Source: Chloroflexota bacterium (GTDB lineage: Bacteria; Chloroflexota; Anaerolineae; Anaerolineales; Villigracilaceae). From it: a stretch of 64,000 nt of DNA. Below, piece by piece: positions 26,162 through 34,137 of this stretch; the first letter of the stretch is position 1; each line of letters begins with the position of its first letter. Where the stretch lies: assembly GCA_013388685.1 (NCBI GenBank), contig JACAET010000059.1:1-64000 (forward strand), in the 5' to 3' direction. The translations under genes were made by a program, and so were the position numbers. Below the pieces are notes generated by a model. It ran no database searches. It had not been told where the DNA came from and saw nothing but the letters and a program-made list of their open reading frames with translations.

Positions 26162-28249
26162 CTATTGCAGCGTTAAAACCTTCTGAAAGGCGCGCAGCAA
26201 GTCGCCGCGCTGTTCGAACCCGCGTTCGCCGAGGTCCGACAGGCAAACGTAAATCCGCCTGCGGCAGCGATGCAACAGCCCGGAGACCAATCGGGCCAGC
26301 GCCTCCCTGCCATACCGAACGTCGTCCGCGTCCGTCCATTGACGACCCGCTTCCCAGCCGCGCGATAACACATAGGGATGCGTCAACGGTTGGGATAACC
26401 GCTCGTACCATCCGCTGGAACCGGCGTCCAGCCAGAATTGGAATGCCGCCGGGCGGTTCATCAGCAGGAAGGTGTGGGCGGGCGCGACCAAAACGGCATT
26501 TTTCTCCTCCGATTGCCAGCCTTCGAGATACGATGCGGCAATCACACCGTCCTGCAGCATTTGAATATATTCCTTGCCAAGAGCCGGCAGGTTTCCGAAG
26601 CCCGTCAGGTCTAACGAAATCCTGAACTTCTTGACCGATTCGACCAGACTCGCCGCCACGCGCACCGAGTCATGATTGCGGTGATACCCAAACCCCGGCT
26701 GAGACAATACTTCGCCAAACAGTTTACGAAAGAAATGATCGAGAGGCAAGGGGTCGCTTTCACGGTAAATCAGTATCCAATCCCGCAGAAGAGCGTAACG
26801 ATTCCCAACGGAAAAAGTGACGCGCTCCTGCATATCGGGTTTGATCTGGTCGAATGTCGAAAGCCCCAGGTCGCGTGGACGGTAGATGATTTCGGTCAGC
26901 AGTTGTGCGCGGACAAGATCGAGTCCGTCAATGGATTGCATCAACGCGTAGGCTACATCGAATTTAGGCGGGTGAATATGCCAATGCGGATGCGCCAGCG
27001 CGGCGAGGGTGATCATCGCTTGAGAGGCAGGCTCCTCGCGCAGGGAGCGCGAAGGTCGGTGCGAACGCCAGGCAATGTTACGCACTTCGAGCCTGTTCGC
27101 AATGGAAAAACGCAGGGCATCGGAAAGATAGGGAGCCAAGACCACGATTTCAGAAGCCGGCACACCGGAGACGGAGATCAAGTGTTCGATTTCATCCGCG
27201 ACCGCATCCAACAATTCGGGATAAAAACGGGACGAAATGACAGTCAGCGCATCGCCGCCCACACTTCGATCGTCGAGGTTCGACTCAAGATTCGGGAGCA
27301 TTGCCCGGGCAAGCGATTTGTCCAGCCCTGCCACCTCATCCGACATCACAAAACTGCCCTGCAGTCGAATATGTTCATCGCACACCTCGCGCAGCGCCCA
27401 GCCGGTATGAACGTCGGCGCCAAGGAAGTAACGGAAGCCGCCGCCTTCGTCGTAAAGCAGCAGCGCCGAATCGAAATCCGGCAGCCATTCGCGGAGAATG
27501 TCGTGCGCGCGCGGACCGTCCTCCTCCACATTGTCATAGATCAAGTGGCGGTAGGCACGCGTAAGGTAGTTACGGACGATATCCTGCTTCCACAAAACGT
27601 TCGCAAAGATTTCAAGTTGTAACGAGAAGTCCAGCAGGTTATGGTCGAGGCAGTACCGTCGAAAACGATTGGCGCATTCCTGCGCGTCGGCATAGATGCG
27701 CCGCTGGGCGGGATCGCCAAAGTAGGATGCATCGAGACGCGAGCCGATCTCGGTGTGCGGAAAACCGATTACGGCGGCTTTGTTGAGGTTGTCTATGATT
27801 TGGGAGTACAGGCGGTTGCGGTCAATGGTAACGGATTCGAAAAAACCTTCGTCCAGCAACGGGCGGACAAGATGCGCCATGTAATATTGGGCGGTTTCCA
27901 AGGTCAGGAAAATCGGCGGCTGATCTGGACGCGCAAAGCCCGCCGCTTCCGCCGCGAGGCTCCAGAACAGGTCACACATGCGCCTGGCCAAACCTCCGAT
28001 CGTAGCGGGAGTCGCTTCGCCGCCGGCGCTTCGTTCGGGACTGTAGAGCAGGTCGAGGTACGGTTCTTGCAAGGAACGCTGCGGCGTCAGCATCAAAATC
28101 GTTTCCCCCGGCACGCCCTGGGCAAGCAGAGATCGCATCCGCTCGACGCCCGCCACGGTTTTGCCGCTTCCGGCGGGACCGGAGACGAAGAGTTTCCGGT
28201 CGAGGGGAGATTCGACAATTCGACGCTGGGGCAGGTTGAGGCTTGGCAT
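26162..28249 (-). CDS. UvrD/AddB-like SF1 helicase-related ATPase with degenerate motifs
   Basis: LNLPQRRIVESPLDRKLFVSGPAGSGKTVAGVERMRSLL (Walker A); motif II position reads YRHLIYDNVEEDGP. Confidence 0.7.
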   Translation of the reverse strand: MPSLNLPQRRIVESPLDRKLFVSGPAGSGKTVAGVERMRSLLAQGVPGETILMLTPQRSLQEPYLDLLYSPERSAGGEATPATIGGLARRMCDLFWSLAAEAAGFARPDQPPIFLTLETAQYYMAHLVRPLLDEGFFESVTIDRNRLYSQIIDNLNKAAVIGFPHTEIGSRLDASYFGDPAQRRIYADAQECANRFRRYCLDHNLLDFSLQLEIFANVLWKQDIVRNYLTRAYRHLIYDNVEEDGPRAHDILREWLPDFDSALLLYDEGGGFRYFLGADVHTGWALREVCDEHIRLQGSFVMSDEVAGLDKSLARAMLPNLESNLDDRSVGGDALTVISSRFYPELLDAVADEIEHLISVSGVPASEIVVLAPYLSDALRFSIANRLEVRNIAWRSHRPSRSLREEPASQAMITLAALAHPHWHIHPPKFDVAYALMQSIDGLDLVRAQLLTEIIYRPRDLGLSTFDQIKPDMQERVTFSVGNRYALLRDWILIYRESDPLPLDHFFRKLFGEVLSQPGFGYHRNHDSVRVAASLVESVKKFRISLDLTGFGNLPALGKEYIQMLQDGVIAASYLEGWQSEEKNAVLVAPAHTFLLMNRPAAFQFWLDAGSSGWYERLSQPLTHPYVLSRGWEAGRQWTDADDVRYGREALARLVSGLLHRCRRRIYVCLSDLGERGFEQRGDLLRAFQKVLTLQ

Positions 28250-28345
28250 GAAGCGAGGGTACAGGATTCGGGAGGGATTGTCAATGCGCGGCAAACAGAA
28301 AATGTCCATATTCATCTCCGTATCTCGAGGCATTCCGTTTTTTTG

Positions 28346-28351
28346 TATAAT
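28346..28351 (+). promoter_or_regulatory. -10 element of pLGIC-like gene
   Basis: TATAAT 33 nt upstream of ATG 28384; GGAGG RBS between. Confidence 0.45.
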
Positions 28352-28383
28352 GGCATCATCTTCAAGTTTGCGGAGGCAGACGT

Positions 28384-29427
28384 ATGTTCTTCAAAAGCAC
28401 AAACCAGCCGTGGGTGGCGGGAGCAATTCTTGCCGTGCTCATTCTGGGCATGGCTCCATTGTTCCTGAGTTCTCCACGGGGCGGTGCTTCTTTTGGCGCA
28501 GGCATTGATCCGGAAAAAGTTGTGAAAACCTTTCCGCCCCGCCCCGCCGCCGACGAATTGGCTGGCAAGGAAGCGGTGAAGATTGGGGTTTACATTCTTT
28601 CGGTCGGCAACCTGGATACCACCACCAGCCGATACACGGTGGATTTTTTCCTCAATTTCGTTTGCGAGACCGAGAACTGCGACCCGCGTGACTTCGACCT
28701 GATCAACGCCGGGGCGGGACCGGAGATCGAAGACCAGACCGATGAAAGCGATTTCGGTCGGGCATATTACTACCGCGTGCGCGCCACCATGCGCACCAAT
28801 CTGGATTTACGCGACTTCCCGTTCGACAAGCACGTGCTGGAAATCGAAATCGAGGACAAGAACAAGACGGATAACGAATTCGTCTACATTGCCGACCCCG
28901 CGCTCAGCGGTATCGACTCGTCGGTCTACGTATCCGGCTGGAACCTCGAACCCAGCATAACCGGGGAGGTCAATACGCATGTTTACGATGTGTACAACGA
29001 AAGTTATTCACGCGCCCGTTTTTTCATTCGCATCAACCACCCGTGGTTTTCCTCGTTCATGAAGGGGTTGTTTGCGGCGATCGTCATTGTGGGGGTTGGC
29101 ATGCTTTCCTTTCTGATGAGCCCCACCGACGCCAAGGACCGCATCGCGCTTACCTCCGGCACGCTTGCCAGCGCGATCTTCTATCACATGACCCTGACTT
29201 CCTCGATACCGCCCGTCGGGTATCTGACTTACGCAGACCGCTTCATGATCCTGCAATACCTGTTCATCACGGCTTCGCTGGCTGTGGCGATCGGTCTCTT
29301 TCTCATGCAATCGGGCAGGCGGGAGGAAAAAGATCTCCAACAGCTCCACCGCGCCACGCGCATTTCCATTCCACTGCTTTGGGTGATCTCCATGATCGTT
29401 CTGCATGTCACAACGATCGGCATTTGA
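28384..29427 (+). CDS. Pentameric ligand-gated ion channel (Cys-loop receptor superfamily) homologue
   Basis: VGVYILSVGNLDTTTSRYTVDFFLNF; LRDFPFDKHVLEIEIED; TM1, M2 (DRIALTSGTLASAIFYHMTLTSSIPPVGYLTYADRF), TM3, TM4. Confidence 0.8.
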   Translation: MFFKSTNQPWVAGAILAVLILGMAPLFLSSPRGGASFGAGIDPEKVVKTFPPRPAADELAGKEAVKIGVYILSVGNLDTTTSRYTVDFFLNFVCETENCDPRDFDLINAGAGPEIEDQTDESDFGRAYYYRVRATMRTNLDLRDFPFDKHVLEIEIEDKNKTDNEFVYIADPALSGIDSSVYVSGWNLEPSITGEVNTHVYDVYNESYSRARFFIRINHPWFSSFMKGLFAAIVIVGVGMLSFLMSPTDAKDRIALTSGTLASAIFYHMTLTSSIPPVGYLTYADRFMILQYLFITASLAVAIGLFLMQSGRREEKDLQQLHRATRISIPLLWVISMIVLHVTTIGI

Positions 29428-29544
29428 AACCGCGCCATTCGAGCCTCGATAGGATAAACGAACCAGCCAAGCAGGCATGCCTGCCTGTTGTTTTTGAGGG
29501 CACAGTGCTGTATAGTTGCCCAAATTTCAAAAGGAGATACTATC

Positions 29545-30006
29545 ATGACAACCTCAAGCCACCCCCTGCCCAAGCCCGCCGCCCAGGGATCCTCCATGGT
29601 CAAATTTTCGGACAAACTGACCGACTCACTGAACGACATCACCAAGATGATCGAGGAGCATAAAGTCATGATCGACTCGATCCAGGATATCGCCCTCGAG
29701 CTGACCAATTCCATCGGCACGCTCCACACGCTCACGGTCAAATATGCGGGCGTTGCAAACAACATCCTCGACGGGTTGCTCCCCATCGTCAAGGGCTTGC
29801 CCATCATTCCCAAGAACATCGTTGACCTGCTGGTCAAACTCGAAAGCATCACCCAGAAGATCATTGACAGCAACGCGCAAACCGCCAAAACCATCGCCGA
29901 TGTGCAGACCGGGTTGAAAACCGGCGATGTCAACAAGATCAAGGGACACGCCGGGCAACTTCAAAACGTGACAAACGCCTTGAAAGCCATTCTGCCGGGA
30001 ATCTAG
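29545..30006 (+). CDS. Small helical (amphipathic/coiled-coil) hypothetical protein, 153 aa
   Basis: RBS AAAGGAG before ATG 29545; long helix-like heptad patterns, no recognised family. Confidence 0.6.
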   Translation: MTTSSHPLPKPAAQGSSMVKFSDKLTDSLNDITKMIEEHKVMIDSIQDIALELTNSIGTLHTLTVKYAGVANNILDGLLPIVKGLPIIPKNIVDLLVKLESITQKIIDSNAQTAKTIADVQTGLKTGDVNKIKGHAGQLQNVTNALKAILPGI

Positions 30007-30082
30007 GAACTGCCGCATCCTTCCTGTCCACAGCCGTTCGCGCCGGATGCACTTTCCAGCGCGTCTGACAACGAGAACATCA

Positions 30083-30559
30083 ATGGCAAATCTCTCCTCA
30101 TCCGCTCGAAAGATACAGGACCTGCTTCATTCGCTTGGGTACGACTACACCGTCATCGAGCATATCGAGTCCACGCGCACCGCGCAGGAAGCGGCAGACC
30201 GCGCCGGTTGTGAACTCGGTCAGATCGTCAAGTCGCTGATTTTCAAGGGAAAGGTATCGGGCAAGCCCATCATCGTATTGACCAGCGGAGCCAACCGCGT
30301 GGACGAGAAGCGCATCGCCGAATATGCAGGCGAAGCCATCGGCAAGGCAGATGCCGATTTCGTGCGGGCAGTGACCGGGTTCGCCATCGGAGGCGTTCCG
30401 CCCATCGGTCATCTTCAGAAAATCGAGACGTTCATGGATGAGGATTTCCTGCAATACGAAACCGTCTGGGCGGCGGCTGGGACTCCCAATGCCATCTTCG
30501 AATTGAAGACCGCCGACCTGCAGAAGATGACGGAAGCAAAGGTGGTGAGGGTCAAGTGA
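30083..30559 (+). CDS. YbaK/EbsC-type aminoacyl-tRNA deacylase
   Basis: ESTRTAQEAADRAGCELGQIVKSLIFKG...ANRVDEKRIAE. Confidence 0.95.
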   Translation: MANLSSSARKIQDLLHSLGYDYTVIEHIESTRTAQEAADRAGCELGQIVKSLIFKGKVSGKPIIVLTSGANRVDEKRIAEYAGEAIGKADADFVRAVTGFAIGGVPPIGHLQKIETFMDEDFLQYETVWAAAGTPNAIFELKTADLQKMTEAKVVRVK

Positions 30560-30565
30560 CTTGGA

Positions 30566-30596
30566 CCCTGAAGGTTCATGAAACCTTCAGGGTCTT
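30566..30596 (+). terminator. Hairpin terminator-like palindrome
   Basis: GACCCTGAAGGTT-CATG-AAACCTTCAGGGTC. Confidence 0.65.
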
Positions 30597-30609
30597 ATGT
30601 GATTTTTAT

Positions 30610-30638
30610 TTGCAATCAGACCCCCTTTGTCGTAAAAT
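30610..30638 (+). promoter_or_regulatory. Sigma70-like promoter of hpd
   Basis: TTGCAA-17-TAAAAT upstream of ATG 30666. Confidence 0.6.
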
Positions 30639-30665
30639 CCTTTCAGACCAACCAAAGGAGGCTGA

Positions 30666-31793
30666 ATGGCTGTATCAACCAAACCCGAATCCCGCCCGAT
30701 GACCGAGGAGGCGGACTTTCTGCAAATCAAATCCGTTGACCACGTTCACTTTTACGTGGGCAACGCCAAACACACCATGTACTACTGGTGGAAGGCGTTT
30801 GGCTTCAAGCCCATCGCCTACTCGGGATTGGAAACCGGCAACCGCGACTTCGCTTCGTACGTTCTGGAATCGGGGCAGGCGCGGTTTGTTGTTTCCGCGC
30901 CGTATGCTCCCTCCAGCCCGCTGGCGGCGCATCACATGGTCCATGGCGATGGTGTCAAGTTTATCGCGCTCGGCGTAGACGACGTGGAAAAAGCCTGGAA
31001 GGAAACCACTGCCCGCGGCGGCAAATCTGCCTGGGCGCCGCGCGAGGAAAAGGACGAATTTGGCATCTACCGCACATCCGCCATCTACACCTACGGCGAA
31101 ACTCTGCACGTCTTCGTGGACCGCGACGACTACAAGGGCGTCTTTGCCCCCACCTACAAACCCATCCAGTACGAAGCCGAATCCACCGGGCTGGCGGCAA
31201 TTGACCACATGGTTGGCAACGTTCAACTCGGCAAAATGAATCACTGGGTCAATTTCTATCATCAGGTGATGGGCTTCCGCCAACTGCTCCACTTCGACGA
31301 CAAAGACATCTCCACCGAATATTCCGCGCTCATGTCCAAGGTCATGCAGAACGGCAACGGGCGTGTCAAATTTCCCATCAACGAACCCGCCGAGGGCAAA
31401 CGCAAAAGCCAAATCGAAGAATACCTCGATTACTACCTGACGCCCGGCGTTCAGCACATCGCCCTCATCACAGGCGACATCATCAAAACCGTCGGCGAAC
31501 TTCGCAAACGCGGCGTAGAATTTCTGCGCGTGCCAGATACCTACTACGAACTGCTCCCCGACCGCGTTGGCAAGATCAAGGAAGACATGAAAGCCATCCA
31601 CGAACTCGGTATCCTCGTGGACCGCGACGACGAAGGCTATCTCCTGCAAATCTTCACGCGCCCTATTCAGGATCGCCCGACCATGTTCATCGAAGTCATC
31701 CAGCGGCACGGCGCAAAAGGATTCGGCAAAGGCAACTTCAAAGCCCTGTTCGAATCCATCGAGTTGGAACAGGAACGACGAGGAAACCTATGA
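30666..31793 (+). CDS. hpd: 4-hydroxyphenylpyruvate dioxygenase
   Basis: VDHVHFYVGNAKHTMYYW, AIDHMVGNV, GVQHIALITGDIIKTV, LLQIFTRPIQDRPTMFIEVIQRHGAKGFGKGNFKALFESIE. Confidence 0.97.
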   Translation: MAVSTKPESRPMTEEADFLQIKSVDHVHFYVGNAKHTMYYWWKAFGFKPIAYSGLETGNRDFASYVLESGQARFVVSAPYAPSSPLAAHHMVHGDGVKFIALGVDDVEKAWKETTARGGKSAWAPREEKDEFGIYRTSAIYTYGETLHVFVDRDDYKGVFAPTYKPIQYEAESTGLAAIDHMVGNVQLGKMNHWVNFYHQVMGFRQLLHFDDKDISTEYSALMSKVMQNGNGRVKFPINEPAEGKRKSQIEEYLDYYLTPGVQHIALITGDIIKTVGELRKRGVEFLRVPDTYYELLPDRVGKIKEDMKAIHELGILVDRDDEGYLLQIFTRPIQDRPTMFIEVIQRHGAKGFGKGNFKALFESIELEQERRGNL

Positions 31794-31796
31794 GCT

Positions 31797-31902
31797 GTCA
31801 CTGCGAGCCCATGGCGAAGCAGTCTCCTGGTTTCGAGAAGATTGCTTCGTCGCTGGCGCTTCGTCGTTGCACTTCGCTCAGCGCTACGCTCCTCGCACTG
31901 AC
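31797..31902. repeat. MITE-like element with imperfect 12-bp terminal inverted repeats, inside the hpd-fah intergenic gap
   Basis: TGTCACTGCGAG ... CTCGCACTGACA (11/12 match as inverted repeat). Confidence 0.6.
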
Positions 31903-31915
31903 ATGAGATAACACC

Positions 31916-32788
31916 ATGAAATTTGCCACCATCTCCACGCTTCGCGCCACATCTCAGCCTGCTCTCGTGGACGGAGAGCGAGTCTACACCCTGCCCTTTG
32001 CCGATATGTACGCCGTCATGGAAGCGGGCGCCGCTGAAGCCGCAAAAAGGGCGTCGAAGGACTGGCTTGCTCTCGACGAGGTGAAATTTCTCGCACCGCT
32101 CAAACCCTGCACCCTGCGAGACGGATACGCCTTCGAACAGCACGTCCAAACCGCCAATCGCAACCGCGGACGGGAAGTGCCGCAGGAATGGTACGAATTC
32201 CCGGTTTTCTACTTCACCAACCCCAACGCCGTGTTCGGTCACGAGGATACCATTCCCTACCCGCCTTACACCAATGCCATGGACTACGAACTCGAGATTG
32301 CAGCGGTCATCGGCAGGGGCGGCATGAACATCAAAGCCGAGGACGCAGAAGAACACATCTTCGGCTACACCATCTTCAACGACTGGTCTGCGCGGGACGT
32401 GCAGAGAAAGGAAATGGCGGTGGGTCTGGGTCCTGCCAAGGGGAAGGACTTTGCCTCGTCGCTGGGACCGCTCATCGTCACGCGTGAAGCGATTGCCGAT
32501 AAAGCGGCGGGACGCCCGGGCGTGTACGATCTCGAAATGATCGCGCGCGTCAACGGCAGGGAATTCTCCCGAGGCAATTGGAAAGACATGCACTGGTCGT
32601 TCGGCGAGATCATTGCCCGCGTCTCCGATTCGGTCATGTTGTACCCCGGTGACGTGATCGGCTCCGGCACAGTCGGCACGGGCTGTCTGCTCGAACTGAC
32701 AAAGTTTCAGGGTCCGTGGCTGACGCATGGCGACGTGGTCGAACTCGAAGTCGAGCGAATTGGCGTTTTGAGAAATACTGTCGGTTAG
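31916..32788 (+). CDS. Fumarylacetoacetate hydrolase family protein
   Basis: DYELEIAAVIGRGGMNIKAEDAEEHIFGYTIFNDWSARDVQ; GDVIGSGTVGTGC. Confidence 0.93.
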   Translation: MKFATISTLRATSQPALVDGERVYTLPFADMYAVMEAGAAEAAKRASKDWLALDEVKFLAPLKPCTLRDGYAFEQHVQTANRNRGREVPQEWYEFPVFYFTNPNAVFGHEDTIPYPPYTNAMDYELEIAAVIGRGGMNIKAEDAEEHIFGYTIFNDWSARDVQRKEMAVGLGPAKGKDFASSLGPLIVTREAIADKAAGRPGVYDLEMIARVNGREFSRGNWKDMHWSFGEIIARVSDSVMLYPGDVIGSGTVGTGCLLELTKFQGPWLTHGDVVELEVERIGVLRNTVG

Positions 32789-32884
32789 CATGTTTGAAAG
32801 TTAACAAGTTTGAACGTTGAAACCACCGACCAAACCTGCAATGTTCCAACCTTCAAACTCTTAAACATTGGAAACGGAGGCATC

Positions 32885-34051
32885 ATGCCTTTCTATCACA
32901 AACTTGGACAACTCCCCCACAAGCGGCATACGCAATTCCGAAAACCAAACGGCGAACTCTACCGCGAGGAACTGATGGGGCTGGAGGGATTCTCCTCCCT
33001 GCAATCCATCCTGTATCACCATTTCATCCCGCCGCGCGTCAAACACACGGAAGACCTGGGCTCGCGCCTGCCCGAAACGGTGGACTTCGGACCGATCCGT
33101 CACCGCGCCTTCAGGACTTCCGACATTCCACTCGGCGGCGATCCTGTTTCGGCGCGCATTCCTCTCCTTGCCAATAAGGATGTCATCCTCGGCGTGGCGC
33201 GCGCTTCCAAAAGCATGGATTATTTCTATCGCAACGCGCAAGCCTACGAGACCTGGTGGGTGCATGAAGGCAGCGGCGTGTTGAAATCGCAGTTTGGCAA
33301 TCTCAAATTCCGCAAAGGCGATTACATCGTCATCCCCTTCGGCACGACCTGGCAAATGCACATTGACGGCAGCGAAGCGCGCTTCTTCACCATCGAGAAC
33401 CCCTCGCAGATCGAGCCGCCCAAACGCTACCGCAACCACTTCGGTCAACTGCTCGAACACGCGCCCTACTGCGAACGCGACATTCGCGTGCCGGAGGAAC
33501 TGGAAACGCACACCGAACGCGGCGAGTTCGAGGTGCGGATCAAGGTGCGCGACCGATTATCGAAGCATGTCCTCGATTACCATCCCTTTGACGTCGTCGG
33601 CTGGGACGGGTATCTCTATCCATGGATATTCAATATCGAAGACTTCGAACCGATCACAGGACGCATCCACCAGCCGCCGCCGGTTCACCAGACGTTCGAG
33701 GCGCACAATTTCGTGGTCTGCTCGTTCGTGCCGCGTCTGTTCGATTACCATCCCGAAGCCATCCCCGCGCCGTACAACCACTCGAACATCAACTCGGACG
33801 AGGTGATCTACTACGCGGAAGGCAACTTCATGTCGCGCAAAGGGATTGACCGCTGCGACATTTCCCTGCATCCCTACGGTCTTCCGCATGGTCCGCAGCC
33901 GGGCATGACGGAAGCCTCGATTGGCAAAAAGGAGACGCAGGAACTTGCCGTGATGGTGGACACATTCTACCCCCTGCACCTGACCAAAGACGCCCTGGAA
34001 TATGAAAAGCCCGAATACCAGTCCACATGGCTGGAGGGAAGCGGAGAATGA
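32885..34051 (+). CDS. hmgA: Homogentisate 1,2-dioxygenase
   Basis: MPFYHKLGQLPHKRHTQFR, FNIEDFEPITGRIHQPPPVHQTFEAHNFVVCSFVPR, NSDEVIYYAEGNFMSRKGI. Confidence 0.95.
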   Translation: MPFYHKLGQLPHKRHTQFRKPNGELYREELMGLEGFSSLQSILYHHFIPPRVKHTEDLGSRLPETVDFGPIRHRAFRTSDIPLGGDPVSARIPLLANKDVILGVARASKSMDYFYRNAQAYETWWVHEGSGVLKSQFGNLKFRKGDYIVIPFGTTWQMHIDGSEARFFTIENPSQIEPPKRYRNHFGQLLEHAPYCERDIRVPEELETHTERGEFEVRIKVRDRLSKHVLDYHPFDVVGWDGYLYPWIFNIEDFEPITGRIHQPPPVHQTFEAHNFVVCSFVPRLFDYHPEAIPAPYNHSNINSDEVIYYAEGNFMSRKGIDRCDISLHPYGLPHGPQPGMTEASIGKKETQELAVMVDTFYPLHLTKDALEYEKPEYQSTWLEGSGE

Positions 34052-34057
34052 GAAACA

Positions 34058-34090
34058 AGACTTCGGAAGTCTGGCAGACTTCCGAAGTCT
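34058..34090. terminator. Perfect 15-bp inverted repeat, likely terminator/regulatory palindrome
   Basis: AGACTTCGGAAGTCT-GGC-AGACTTCCGAAGTCT; TATAAT follows at 34094. Confidence 0.6.
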
Positions 34091-34137
34091 GTTTATAATG
34101 CAAGCATCAAATCAATCGCACGCGGCATGGAGCAAAG

